Assembly (NCBI GenBank): GCA_964523575.1
Contig: CAZGAV010000011.1
Location: 1-64,000, forward strand
DNA length: 64,000 nt
Direction of reading: 5' to 3'
From: DAOUTW01 sp964523575
Lineage (GTDB): Bacteria > Zixibacteria > MSB-5A5 > GN15 > JAAZOE01
Part shown: positions 57,742-64,000 of the stretch, in pieces
Numbering within the stretch: position 1 is the stretch's first letter
How the letters are laid out: the number at the start of each line of letters is the position of its first letter
The notes under the pieces: model-generated
The model's database searches: none
What the model saw: only the letters and a program-made list of their open reading frames with translations
What the model was told of the DNA's origin: nothing
Program-made: the position numbers and the translations under genes

Positions 57742-58299
57742 ATGGATACTAAAATAGTGAAAGATTTGATGGTGCCGCTCGACGAATACGCAGTGGTGCC
57801 GGAAGAAGCCACTCTGCTGGACGCCATCAATGCCCTGGAGGCGGCGCAGAAACGCCTGCCCGAGGGACGTCAGCCGCACCGGGCGGTTCTGGTTGAGGGC
57901 AAAGATAAAAGAATCATCGGGAAAGTCGGCCAATTGGCTTTCCTCAAAGCGCTGGAGCCCAAATACAATGTCCTTGGAGATATGGAAATGCTGGCCCGGG
58001 CCGGCGTCCAGCCCGATTTCATTTCGTCGATGATGGAAAATTATCAATTCTTCCAGGACAGCCTGTCCGACTTATGCTGGCGGGGTCGAAATATCCGGGT
58101 GCGGGATGTCATGCGCCCGGTTGCCGAACATATTGACGAGAAGGCCTCGTTGCGAGAGGCCATCCATCAGATTATCATGTTGCAGACGCTCTCGATTCTG
58201 GTCACGCGCGGCCGGGAAGTCATCGGTCTTTTGCGACTTTCCGACTTGTATGAGGAAGTGGCCGCCCAGATAAAGAACGCGCCGAGCGACTGCGAATAA
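57742..58299 (+). CDS. CBS domain pair protein (tandem paralogue)
   Basis: The 185-residue protein is a paralogue of the preceding gene. Both begin with VKDL.VPLD.YAVVPE and share the PR-type loop before the VLVE(G/N) strand and a FLKALEPK segment. The second CBS runs from VRDVMRPVAEHIDEKASLRE to REVIGLLRLSDLYEEVAAQI. GGGAGGAAGG precedes the start. It ends 18 bp before the receiver-transporter fusion gene. Two consecutive copies may form a heteromeric Bateman module that regulates the transporter. Confidence 0.88.
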   Translation: MDTKIVKDLMVPLDEYAVVPEEATLLDAINALEAAQKRLPEGRQPHRAVLVEGKDKRIIGKVGQLAFLKALEPKYNVLGDMEMLARAGVQPDFISSMMENYQFFQDSLSDLCWRGRNIRVRDVMRPVAEHIDEKASLREAIHQIIMLQTLSILVTRGREVIGLLRLSDLYEEVAAQIKNAPSDCE

Positions 58300-58317
58300 C
58301 ATCGGGGGATACATAAG

Positions 58318-60351
58318 ATGCCAAGAGTCCTTCTGGTAGACGATGAAGATAAATTCCGCGAATCGATGGCCAGCCGCCTGCGATTGCGCGGCTATGATGT
58401 CGTAGATGTGACCAACGGCGAGGACGCCATCAAAAAAGTGAGAAGCGACGACGAAATCGACGTCGTCGTTCTGGACCGCAAAATGCCGGGGATGAGCGGC
58501 GAGCAAACGCTCAAGGAAGTTCGAACCTTCCGCCCGGCCATTCAGGTAATCATGCTGACCGGTCACGGGTCGCTGGGTTCGGCCATGGAGGTCGGCAAAC
58601 TGGAGGCTTTTTCCTATTTGCAGAAACCATGCGAACTGGAAGATTTGATCAAGACCATCGAAGAGGCCCGGGAAAACAAAGTCTTCGCCATGGAGCGCTA
58701 CGAAATTCCGCGCGTTGAAAAAGGCTCAGCCTGGAAATGGCTCAAAGGTTCGCACAATTCCCGGCCCGGGGTCATTATGCTGGCGGTTCTGGTGTTTATT
58801 GGCATCCTCGCCCTGCCGACGCCGAAACGGCTGATGCAAATCGTCTCGGCCCCCAAAACCGGGCAGTTGACCGACTCCAACATGGGATACGCCAGTTACC
58901 GGAAGATGAAAGACGGCGAAACTATCGCCGATTATTACAGCAAATCTTCCGGCATGGGCGTCACCCGGGTCGACGCCGACGGCAAGAAAATTTCCGAACC
59001 TCTGCCGCCGAAGGGAGTCGCCTTCAAAGCCCGCGTTATGCTGGGCATACTGGTTGTGGCCGCCATGTTCTGGGCCACCGGCGCCATTCCGGTCGGCGTC
59101 ACCGCCCTGCTGGTGGGCGTCTTCATGTACTTCTTCGGCATCCTCAAACCCGATGATATCGCGGCCGCCTATGCCAAAGACTCGGTTATCTTCATTTTCG
59201 GAGTGCTGGCCATTTCGCTGGCCATAAGCAAAACCGGACTCGACCGGCGCATCGGCCTCTTGCTTCTGGGACCGGCCAAAAATCTGGGCCGGTATCTTTT
59301 CATTTTTCTGCCGCTACTGGGTATCGCCTGCTCGTTTGTTTCTGAGCATGCCCTGATCGCCTTCATCATGCCGCTTTTCATTATGGTTTATGCTTCCTCG
59401 GTCCGCGCCGCCGGGCTCAAAAAGGATCGGGCTTTGGCGGTCTTGTTTATCCTGTCGGCCTGCTATGTGGCCAACTGCGGCGGCCCCGGTTCGCCGGCCG
59501 CGGGCGGACGCAACGCCGTCATGCTCGGTATCCTCACCGACTACGGCATCGCTCCCTCTTTCGGGCAATGGGTGAAATACGGACTGCCGTTCGTGCCCGT
59601 TATGGCGCTGGTGATCGCGCTCTATTTTTATCTGACGTTCCGGCGAAAATTGAAAGTGACCAACCTCAATATTTCATCGCTGGTGCGGCAGGCCTCGGAA
59701 AAAATCGGGCCGATGAATAAAAATGAATATCTGACGGCGGCGACCCTGATTCTCCTGATCTTCCTCTGGATCACGGCCAGCGACCTCTACGGTCTGGGCG
59801 GGCCGGTGATACTCTGCATCGTCCTGCTCAATATCATGCGTATCCTGCGCTGGCGCGACATCGCCTCCATTCCCTGGGATGTGGTCGCCCTCTATGCCAG
59901 CGCCACCGCTCTGGGCAAGGGCCTGGCCGTAACCGGCGCGGCCCTGTATATGGCCGACGGTTTTATCAATCTTATGCCCGATTTTCTGACTCACGGCACC
60001 GGGCTGGCCATTGCCGCCAGCATCTTCACCGGCATCGCCACCAATTTCATGAGCGACGGCGCCACCGTTTCGGCTATCGGGCCGATCACGGTGCCGATGG
60101 CGACCATTTCCGGGACTCATCCCTGGATGGTCGGGCTATCGACGGCTTTCGCCTCATCCTTCGCCCACATGCTGATTATCGGAACTCCCAACAACGCCAT
60201 CGCCTATGCCATGGCCAAGGACCCGGTGACCGGAGAACAAATGGTAACCCTGGGCGATTTCCTGAAACATGGTTCGGCTATTTTGCTCCTGTCATTCGTC
60301 GTCCTGTGGTTCTGGACTTTCCTGGGCTACTGGCGCATACTTGGATTTTAG
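58318..60351 (+). CDS. Receiver domain fused to a DASS (SLC13-like) anion transporter
   Basis: In this 677-residue protein, residues 1-125 are a complete receiver: D8-D9, phospho-acceptor D53 in VVVLDRKMPGMSG, switch T81 in MLTGHGS and K103 in SYLQKPCE. A helical linker leads to a first membrane helix (about 153-173, GVIMLAVLVFIGILALP), a hydrophilic loop of about 55 residues and about eleven further helices. These contain divalent anion/sodium symporter motifs: VSEHALIAFIMPLFIM, GGPGSPAAGGRNAVM and NFMSDGATVSAIGPITVPMA. The reading frame is uninterrupted across the joint. The transporter probably carries dicarboxylate, sulfate or a similar anion, with activity controlled by phosphorylation of the receiver. 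I know of no such fusion as a standard family. Confidence 0.9.
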   Translation: MPRVLLVDDEDKFRESMASRLRLRGYDVVDVTNGEDAIKKVRSDDEIDVVVLDRKMPGMSGEQTLKEVRTFRPAIQVIMLTGHGSLGSAMEVGKLEAFSYLQKPCELEDLIKTIEEARENKVFAMERYEIPRVEKGSAWKWLKGSHNSRPGVIMLAVLVFIGILALPTPKRLMQIVSAPKTGQLTDSNMGYASYRKMKDGETIADYYSKSSGMGVTRVDADGKKISEPLPPKGVAFKARVMLGILVVAAMFWATGAIPVGVTALLVGVFMYFFGILKPDDIAAAYAKDSVIFIFGVLAISLAISKTGLDRRIGLLLLGPAKNLGRYLFIFLPLLGIACSFVSEHALIAFIMPLFIMVYASSVRAAGLKKDRALAVLFILSACYVANCGGPGSPAAGGRNAVMLGILTDYGIAPSFGQWVKYGLPFVPVMALVIALYFYLTFRRKLKVTNLNISSLVRQASEKIGPMNKNEYLTAATLILLIFLWITASDLYGLGGPVILCIVLLNIMRILRWRDIASIPWDVVALYASATALGKGLAVTGAALYMADGFINLMPDFLTHGTGLAIAASIFTGIATNFMSDGATVSAIGPITVPMATISGTHPWMVGLSTAFASSFAHMLIIGTPNNAIAYAMAKDPVTGEQMVTLGDFLKHGSAILLLSFVVLWFWTFLGYWRILGF

Positions 60352-60373
60352 GTTTAAAGAAGAGAGGTAATCC

Positions 60374-60862
60374 ATGCCGGATAAAATCAAATTGCTGATC
60401 GTCGATGACGAGGTCAAATATCTGGACTCGATCGCCCAGCGATTAGAATTGCGCGGCTTCGACGTCACCAAGGCATCCAGCGGAGCGGCCGCCCTTGATG
60501 CCGCCAAGGCGGGCAAATTCGATCTGGCCCTGCTTGATCTGAAAATGCCGGGCATGGACGGCACCGAAGTGCTGGCCCGCCTGAAGCAGGAGCATAAATT
60601 CCTCGAGGTGATTATCCTCACCGGACACGGCTCACTGGACTCGGCGGTCGAATGCACCAAGCTGGGCGCCTTCGGCTATCTGCCCAAACCGTACGAGCTG
60701 GATAATCTCCTGAGTGTGATCAGGCAGGCCTATGAGGCCCGCCTCAAGAAAAAATTCGAGCTCGACGCGGCGCGAATGGATAAAATCGCCGAAATCGCAC
60801 TCGGCTCCAGCGCCCTGGGCATTCTGCGCGAATTGTCGAAGCTGGACAACGAAGAAAAATAG
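60374..60862 (+). CDS. Single-domain response regulator with C-terminal helices
   Basis: The 162-residue protein has one receiver domain (D11-D12, phospho-acceptor D55 in LALLDLKMPGMDG, the switch in VIILTGHGS, Lys in GYLPKPYEL). A helical extension (residues about 125-162, KKKFELDAARMDKIAEIALG) follows and there is no known output domain. It starts 22 bp after the receiver-transporter gene with AGAGG in front. The receiver closely resembles that of the preceding fusion, so the two may compete for or relay the same phosphoryl group. Confidence 0.92.
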   Translation: MPDKIKLLIVDDEVKYLDSIAQRLELRGFDVTKASSGAAALDAAKAGKFDLALLDLKMPGMDGTEVLARLKQEHKFLEVIILTGHGSLDSAVECTKLGAFGYLPKPYELDNLLSVIRQAYEARLKKKFELDAARMDKIAEIALGSSALGILRELSKLDNEEK

Positions 60863-60915
60863 ACTTCCCAAGGCTGTCCGGGAAGGTGACAGCCGGGATA
60901 GAGACAGGGGAAAAC

Positions 60916-61353
60916 GTGAATCTTGCGTCGCAGATCGACATCAAGGCCCCAGCGGAAAAAGTCTTCGATCTGGTCAGTGATATCGTCCGCATGCCGCAAT
61001 GGATGGACAACCTGATCGAATCCGAATATTTGGCCGGTTTCGATCCGGTCCGGGCCATCGGAGCCGGATTCAGACAAAAGGCCTCGGAAATGGGCCGGGA
61101 ATTCATCTACGAGGGCCGAATAACCGCTTATGACCCACCGGCCAAATTCGCCATACGCGTCGACAGCAAGGATTTTGCCCTCGAGATAACGATCGACATC
61201 ACGCCCACTCAACAGGGGTCACGGCTCGATTACAAGGCCGAAATGACCCGAGCCTCTTTCAAAATTCGTCTTCTGGCGTCGGCTTTCACTTCGGTGGCCG
61301 AAAAGACTCTGACGCGGCAGCTGAGCAATCTCAAGAAACTGGCCGAATCGTAA
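60916..61353 (+). CDS. SRPBCC (START-like) domain protein
   Basis: The preferred start is the GTG at 60916 after AGGGGAAAA; an in-frame GTG at 60886 has its ribosome binding site too close. The 145-residue protein has the SRPBCC pattern: IDIKAPAEKVFDLVSDIVRM at the N-terminus, then MPQWMDNLIESEYL, RITAYDPPAKFAIRVDSKD, and a long C-terminal helix SAFTSVAEKTLTRQLSNLKK. It probably binds a hydrophobic ligand. It lies at the end of the signalling operon, 53 bp after the receiver gene, and its role there is unknown. Confidence 0.85.
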   Translation: MNLASQIDIKAPAEKVFDLVSDIVRMPQWMDNLIESEYLAGFDPVRAIGAGFRQKASEMGREFIYEGRITAYDPPAKFAIRVDSKDFALEITIDITPTQQGSRLDYKAEMTRASFKIRLLASAFTSVAEKTLTRQLSNLKKLAES

Positions 61354-61488
61354 ACTCCGAGCGCGAAGTTCATGACAGGTCATCGCACCACCGGCCGCGG
61401 GTCAAAAAACAGGTGTATCAATTCCAGTTTTATATTAATTTACGGTCGGTAACCATGGACTGCCTCACCCTTCTCAGGATGGTGCTTT

Positions 61489-62784
61489 ATGCCGAAAAGT
61501 ACTTCGCTGGCGGTGTTGGCCTGTATGATAATTTTTCAGGCCGCACCGTTGATGGCTCAAAACGACCGGGTCCAGTACGTTCCCTATTACAGGGACCCGG
61601 CCAATGAGGAATTGCGCTTAAAACTTGATTCGCTCAAGGACGTGCGCGACAGCATTACCGATGAAATCCGCGACCGACAGGAAGAATTTAAAAAGCAGGA
61701 AAGAGAAAACCGCCAGTCTCTGCAATTCGATTTCACTGGCGTTGTCAAACCGGCCTCGCCCGACGATTTCAAATCGGAGTTCCATTTCCCGCCTGTCCGA
61801 CAGTATCGCACCGGAACCTGCTGGTGCTTTTCGGGGACTTCGTTCCTGGAATCGGAAGTCTATCGGTTGACCGGAAAAAAAATCCAGCTCTCGGTGATGT
61901 ACACCGTTTATCATGAGTATCTTGAAAAGGCCCGCTATTTCGTACGACAGCGCGGCCTCGAATGGAACGGCGAGGGTTCCGAAACCAACGCCGTTACCCG
62001 GATGGTTAAAAAATACGGCGCCGTACCTCTCGATGTCTATCCCGGCTATGTCGGCGATCCCCGGCATGATCATTCGGAGTTGTCCGACGAAATCGACGCC
62101 TTTTTCGAATTCGTCAAAGCCAATGATTTCTGGGACGAGGATGCGGTGGTCGAACATGTCAAACTGATTCTCAATAAATATCTTGGAACGCCGCCCGAGA
62201 CTTTCGTTTTCGAGGGGAAAACGATAACGCCCCTCGCTTTTCTACATGATGTCCTGAAATTCAATCCCGATGATTATTACAGCGTCATGTCAACCCTGTC
62301 CGAACCGTTCTACACCCAGGGACCCCTCGAAGTACGCGACAACTGGTGGCATGACAGCAGTTATTGCAACGTGCCTCTCGATGAATGGTTCGCGGCCATC
62401 GTCATGGCCATCGATAACGGCTATACCGTGACCATCGGCGGCGACAATTCCGAACCGGGCTGGAACGGTTTCGAGGATGCCTGTATCATTCCCGATTTCG
62501 ATATTCCCCAGTCTTACATTAATCAGGATTCGCGGGAATACCGGTTGTACTACGGGATCACCGGCGACGATCACGGTATCCATCTCGTCGGCCATACCCG
62601 GATCGACGGCCGCGACTGGTTCTTGATCAAGGATTCCGGCAGTAGCGGCCATTGGGGCAAGTACAAAGGCTACTACTTCATGCGCGACGACTACGTCCGC
62701 CTCAAAATGATGACCTTCACCGCTCATAAGGATATCCTGGCCGATCTTCTGGCAAAAATGAAACCCCTTCCCGGCGAGGAATAG
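61489..62784 (+). CDS. Secreted papain-like (C1) peptidase with altered catalytic Asn
   Basis: In this 431-residue protein a signal peptide (SLAVLACMIIFQAAPLMA) is followed by a coiled-coil propeptide-like segment (about 35-80). The C1 domain (aminopeptidase C / bleomycin hydrolase type) has oxyanion Q105 and catalytic C111 in QYRTGTCWCFSGTSF, and the His (about 362) in GDDHGIHLVGH. The third catalytic position, normally Asn in a KNSWG motif, reads KDSGSSG here, with Asp at about 382, and the Trp is missing. The enzyme may be attenuated or specialised. The gene stands between the signalling operon and the peptide deformylase gene, six bases from the latter. Confidence 0.87.
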   Translation: MPKSTSLAVLACMIIFQAAPLMAQNDRVQYVPYYRDPANEELRLKLDSLKDVRDSITDEIRDRQEEFKKQERENRQSLQFDFTGVVKPASPDDFKSEFHFPPVRQYRTGTCWCFSGTSFLESEVYRLTGKKIQLSVMYTVYHEYLEKARYFVRQRGLEWNGEGSETNAVTRMVKKYGAVPLDVYPGYVGDPRHDHSELSDEIDAFFEFVKANDFWDEDAVVEHVKLILNKYLGTPPETFVFEGKTITPLAFLHDVLKFNPDDYYSVMSTLSEPFYTQGPLEVRDNWWHDSSYCNVPLDEWFAAIVMAIDNGYTVTIGGDNSEPGWNGFEDACIIPDFDIPQSYINQDSREYRLYYGITGDDHGIHLVGHTRIDGRDWFLIKDSGSSGHWGKYKGYYFMRDDYVRLKMMTFTAHKDILADLLAKMKPLPGEE

Positions 62785-62790
62785 AAATTA

Positions 62791-63309
62791 ATGGCGGTGA
62801 AAGATATTCTGCAGTTGGGCCATCCGTTGCTTTGGGAAAAATCAACGCCGGTCGATCCGGCGGAGATGGACGTCGCCGTTTCAATTATTGATGATTTGCG
62901 CGACACCCTTGCCGCCTTCAGACAGGATAACGGTTTTGGGCGCGGTATCGCCGCGCCCCAGATCGGCATACTGAAGCGGATGATATATATCGCCATGCCG
63001 TCCGGCGAGTTTTCCGGAGCCTTGATCAACCCGATTATCGTGGACCGAAGCGAAAACAGCGTCGAGTTATGGGACTCCTGTTTCAGTCTGCCGGGCCTGA
63101 TGGTCAAGGTTTCCCGTTCGGCCGCCGTCGGGGTCGAATACGATGACCTGGCCGGACATCATCACCGCCTTGAGGCCAAAGACAGCCTCTCCGAATTATT
63201 ACAGCATGAAATCGATCATCTCGACGGCCTGCTTATCATCCATCGCGCCTTATCGCCTCGGGCTTTTACAACACGGCAGGAATATCTGCGTATCACCTCC
63301 AAAGCATAG
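62791..63309 (+). CDS. def: Peptide deformylase
   Basis: The 172-residue protein has the three peptide deformylase motifs in order: RGIAAPQIG (about residues 51-59), a divergent motif II WDSCFSLPG with the metal-binding C97 (usually EGCLS), and HEIDHLDG with metal ligands H139 and H143 and catalytic E140. It would remove the formyl group from nascent proteins. The divergent motif II and the slightly altered motif I suggest a paralogue rather than the main housekeeping copy. It starts six bases after the C1 peptidase gene. Confidence 0.9.
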   Translation: MAVKDILQLGHPLLWEKSTPVDPAEMDVAVSIIDDLRDTLAAFRQDNGFGRGIAAPQIGILKRMIYIAMPSGEFSGALINPIIVDRSENSVELWDSCFSLPGLMVKVSRSAAVGVEYDDLAGHHHRLEAKDSLSELLQHEIDHLDGLLIIHRALSPRAFTTRQEYLRITSKA

Positions 63310-63350
63310 CTTGATGGTAAATAATTGTTTCCGATGAGGTGACGCCTGAT

Positions 63351-63698
63351 ATGAATAATTTCGATGAAATAACCGGGGCCGAATTCGAAAAGCTGGAATT
63401 GAGAGTGGGGACGGTCGTCGAGGCCGATGATTTTCCCGAAGCGCAGAAGCCGGCCTACAAATTGAAGATCGACTTCGGACGCGAAATCGGCGTCCGGCAT
63501 TCCAGCGCCCAGATAACCGACCTGTATGCCCGCGAGGAACTGATTGGTATGCAGGTGGTGGCGGTGTTGAATCTTCCATCCAAAAAAATCGCCGGGTTCA
63601 CCTCCGAAGTGCTGGTCACCGGCTTCCCCGATGGCGATGGCGCTGTGGTTCTGGCGGTTCCTGAACGGTTCGTTCCCGACGGTTCCAAACTGTTTTGA
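63351..63698 (+). CDS. csaA: CsaA-like tRNA-binding (EMAP II/OB-fold) domain protein
   Basis: The ATG at 63351 follows GAGGTGA; an in-frame GTG at 63339 is the alternative. The 115-residue protein is a single tRNA-binding OB domain: FEKLELRVGTVVEADDFPEA, KLKIDFGREIGVRHSSAQIT, and AVLNLPSKKIAGFTSEVLVT. This is the CsaA pattern (export-associated chaperone, dimeric, binds tRNA or protein). It lies 41 bp after the peptide deformylase gene and is probably co-transcribed with it. Confidence 0.9.
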   Translation: MNNFDEITGAEFEKLELRVGTVVEADDFPEAQKPAYKLKIDFGREIGVRHSSAQITDLYAREELIGMQVVAVLNLPSKKIAGFTSEVLVTGFPDGDGAVVLAVPERFVPDGSKLF

Positions 63699-63755
63699 TC
63701 GCCGCCGGAAATTATTTAAAATAATATCAATCGCACCGCGCCGGCCCACTATTTC

Positions 63756-63784
63756 TTGACATAAATTTTAAAGTCGCTTATTAT
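63756..63784 (+). promoter_or_regulatory. Near-consensus sigma-70 promoter
   Basis: TTGACA (63756-63761) is followed after 17 bases by TATTAT (63779-63784), within a strongly AT-rich stretch unlike the surrounding coding DNA. The predicted start lies about 35 nt before the start codon of the lipoprotein gene at 63826. Confidence 0.8.
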
Positions 63785-63825
63785 AAATTTATACCATTTT
63801 ATCTTTCTGCAGGAGGGAATTAATC

Positions 63826-64000
63826 ATGTTTTCAGGAAAATACAGGGGCTGGCTTGTCTTGTTGGTCATAGCCGGCTTCATCGTCGGTCTCAGCGTCGGC
63901 TGTTCCGATGATGACAAAACAACCGATCCCGGCAACGGCTGGGAACCACCCCCGGCGACCGATGTCGGACCCGAGGGGGATACCCTTGATATCGTCAATC
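63826..64000 (+). CDS. Partial predicted lipoprotein (cut by window edge)
   Basis: The ATG at 63826 has AGGAGGG (63811-63817) upstream. The first 58 codons encode a lipoprotein signal, KYRGWLVLLVIAGFIVGLSV, with lipobox SVGC (Cys 26), then an acidic and proline-rich spacer (DDDKTTDPGNGWEPPPATDV). The frame is open at the right edge. The function lies beyond the window. A strong sigma-70 promoter directly upstream suggests an abundant product. Confidence 0.85.
   Translation, partial: MFSGKYRGWLVLLVIAGFIVGLSVGCSDDDKTTDPGNGWEPPPATDVGPEGDTLDIVN

Overview
The window looks like a metagenome-assembled or draft bacterial genome from the FCB side of the tree, most likely candidate phylum Zixibacteria or a close relative. 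This is inferred from three large secreted proteins that end in paired type I dockerin-like repeats with GDAN.DG..N.ADAVYLINY signatures, two of them next to thrombospondin type 3 repeats, together with abundant two-component genes. The DNA is moderately GC-rich and densely coded on both strands. I saw no rRNA, tRNA, CRISPR array, integrase or transposase.

Layout. 1-4.3 kb: partial ligase-like gene, methyltransferase, FG-GAP/dockerin protein. 4.3-15 kb: Kup potassium transporter with a TPR gene; a minus-strand signalling operon (cytidylate-kinase-like/receiver fusion, dCache histidine kinase, receiver, degenerate kinase, receiver); facing it a CBS protein and a SulP transporter. 15-27.5 kb: pseudo-receiver, lipoprotein, HtrA/Deg protease, APC permease, receiver-HPF fusion, an NtrC-type kinase/regulator pair, PMA-type proton P-ATPase, HEAT protein and a small secreted protein. 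27.6-33 kb: TSP3/dockerin protein and DUF3857/transglutaminase protein. 33-37.6 kb: molybdenum cofactor cluster (mog, moaA, a truncated moaC, MOSC, moeA) and a HAD hydrolase. 37.8-44.3 kb: heavy-metal (probably Cu/Ag) RND efflux operon. 44.4-54 kb: ACT-like protein, MgtC/DUF4010 membrane protein, serine hydrolase, ABC exporter, HYR/dockerin protein. 54-61.4 kb: lipoprotein, DinB-like protein and a plus-strand signalling operon (dCache kinase, two CBS proteins, receiver-DASS transporter fusion, receiver, SRPBCC). 61.4-64 kb: C1 peptidase, peptide deformylase, CsaA-like protein, partial lipoprotein.

The most interesting system is at 15.6-27.5 kb. Four near-consensus sigma-54 (-24/-12) promoters precede the Deg protease, the receiver-HPF gene, the HEAT/proton-ATPase operon and the small secreted protein. 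Upstream of them lie three pairs of related 15-bp inverted-repeat sites (G-N-GGCA-N3-TGCC-N-C), each pair spaced 18 bp centre to centre. The NtrC-type kinase/regulator in the middle of this block is the obvious candidate activator. I read this as a sigma-54-controlled envelope, energy and ribosome-hibernation stress regulon, organised like ZraSR-ZraP but with different outputs.

A second theme is a duplicated signalling and ion-transport module: a dCache kinase, CBS-pair proteins, an anion transporter (SulP in one copy, DASS in the other) and stand-alone receivers. In the second copy the transporter is covalently fused to a receiver domain.
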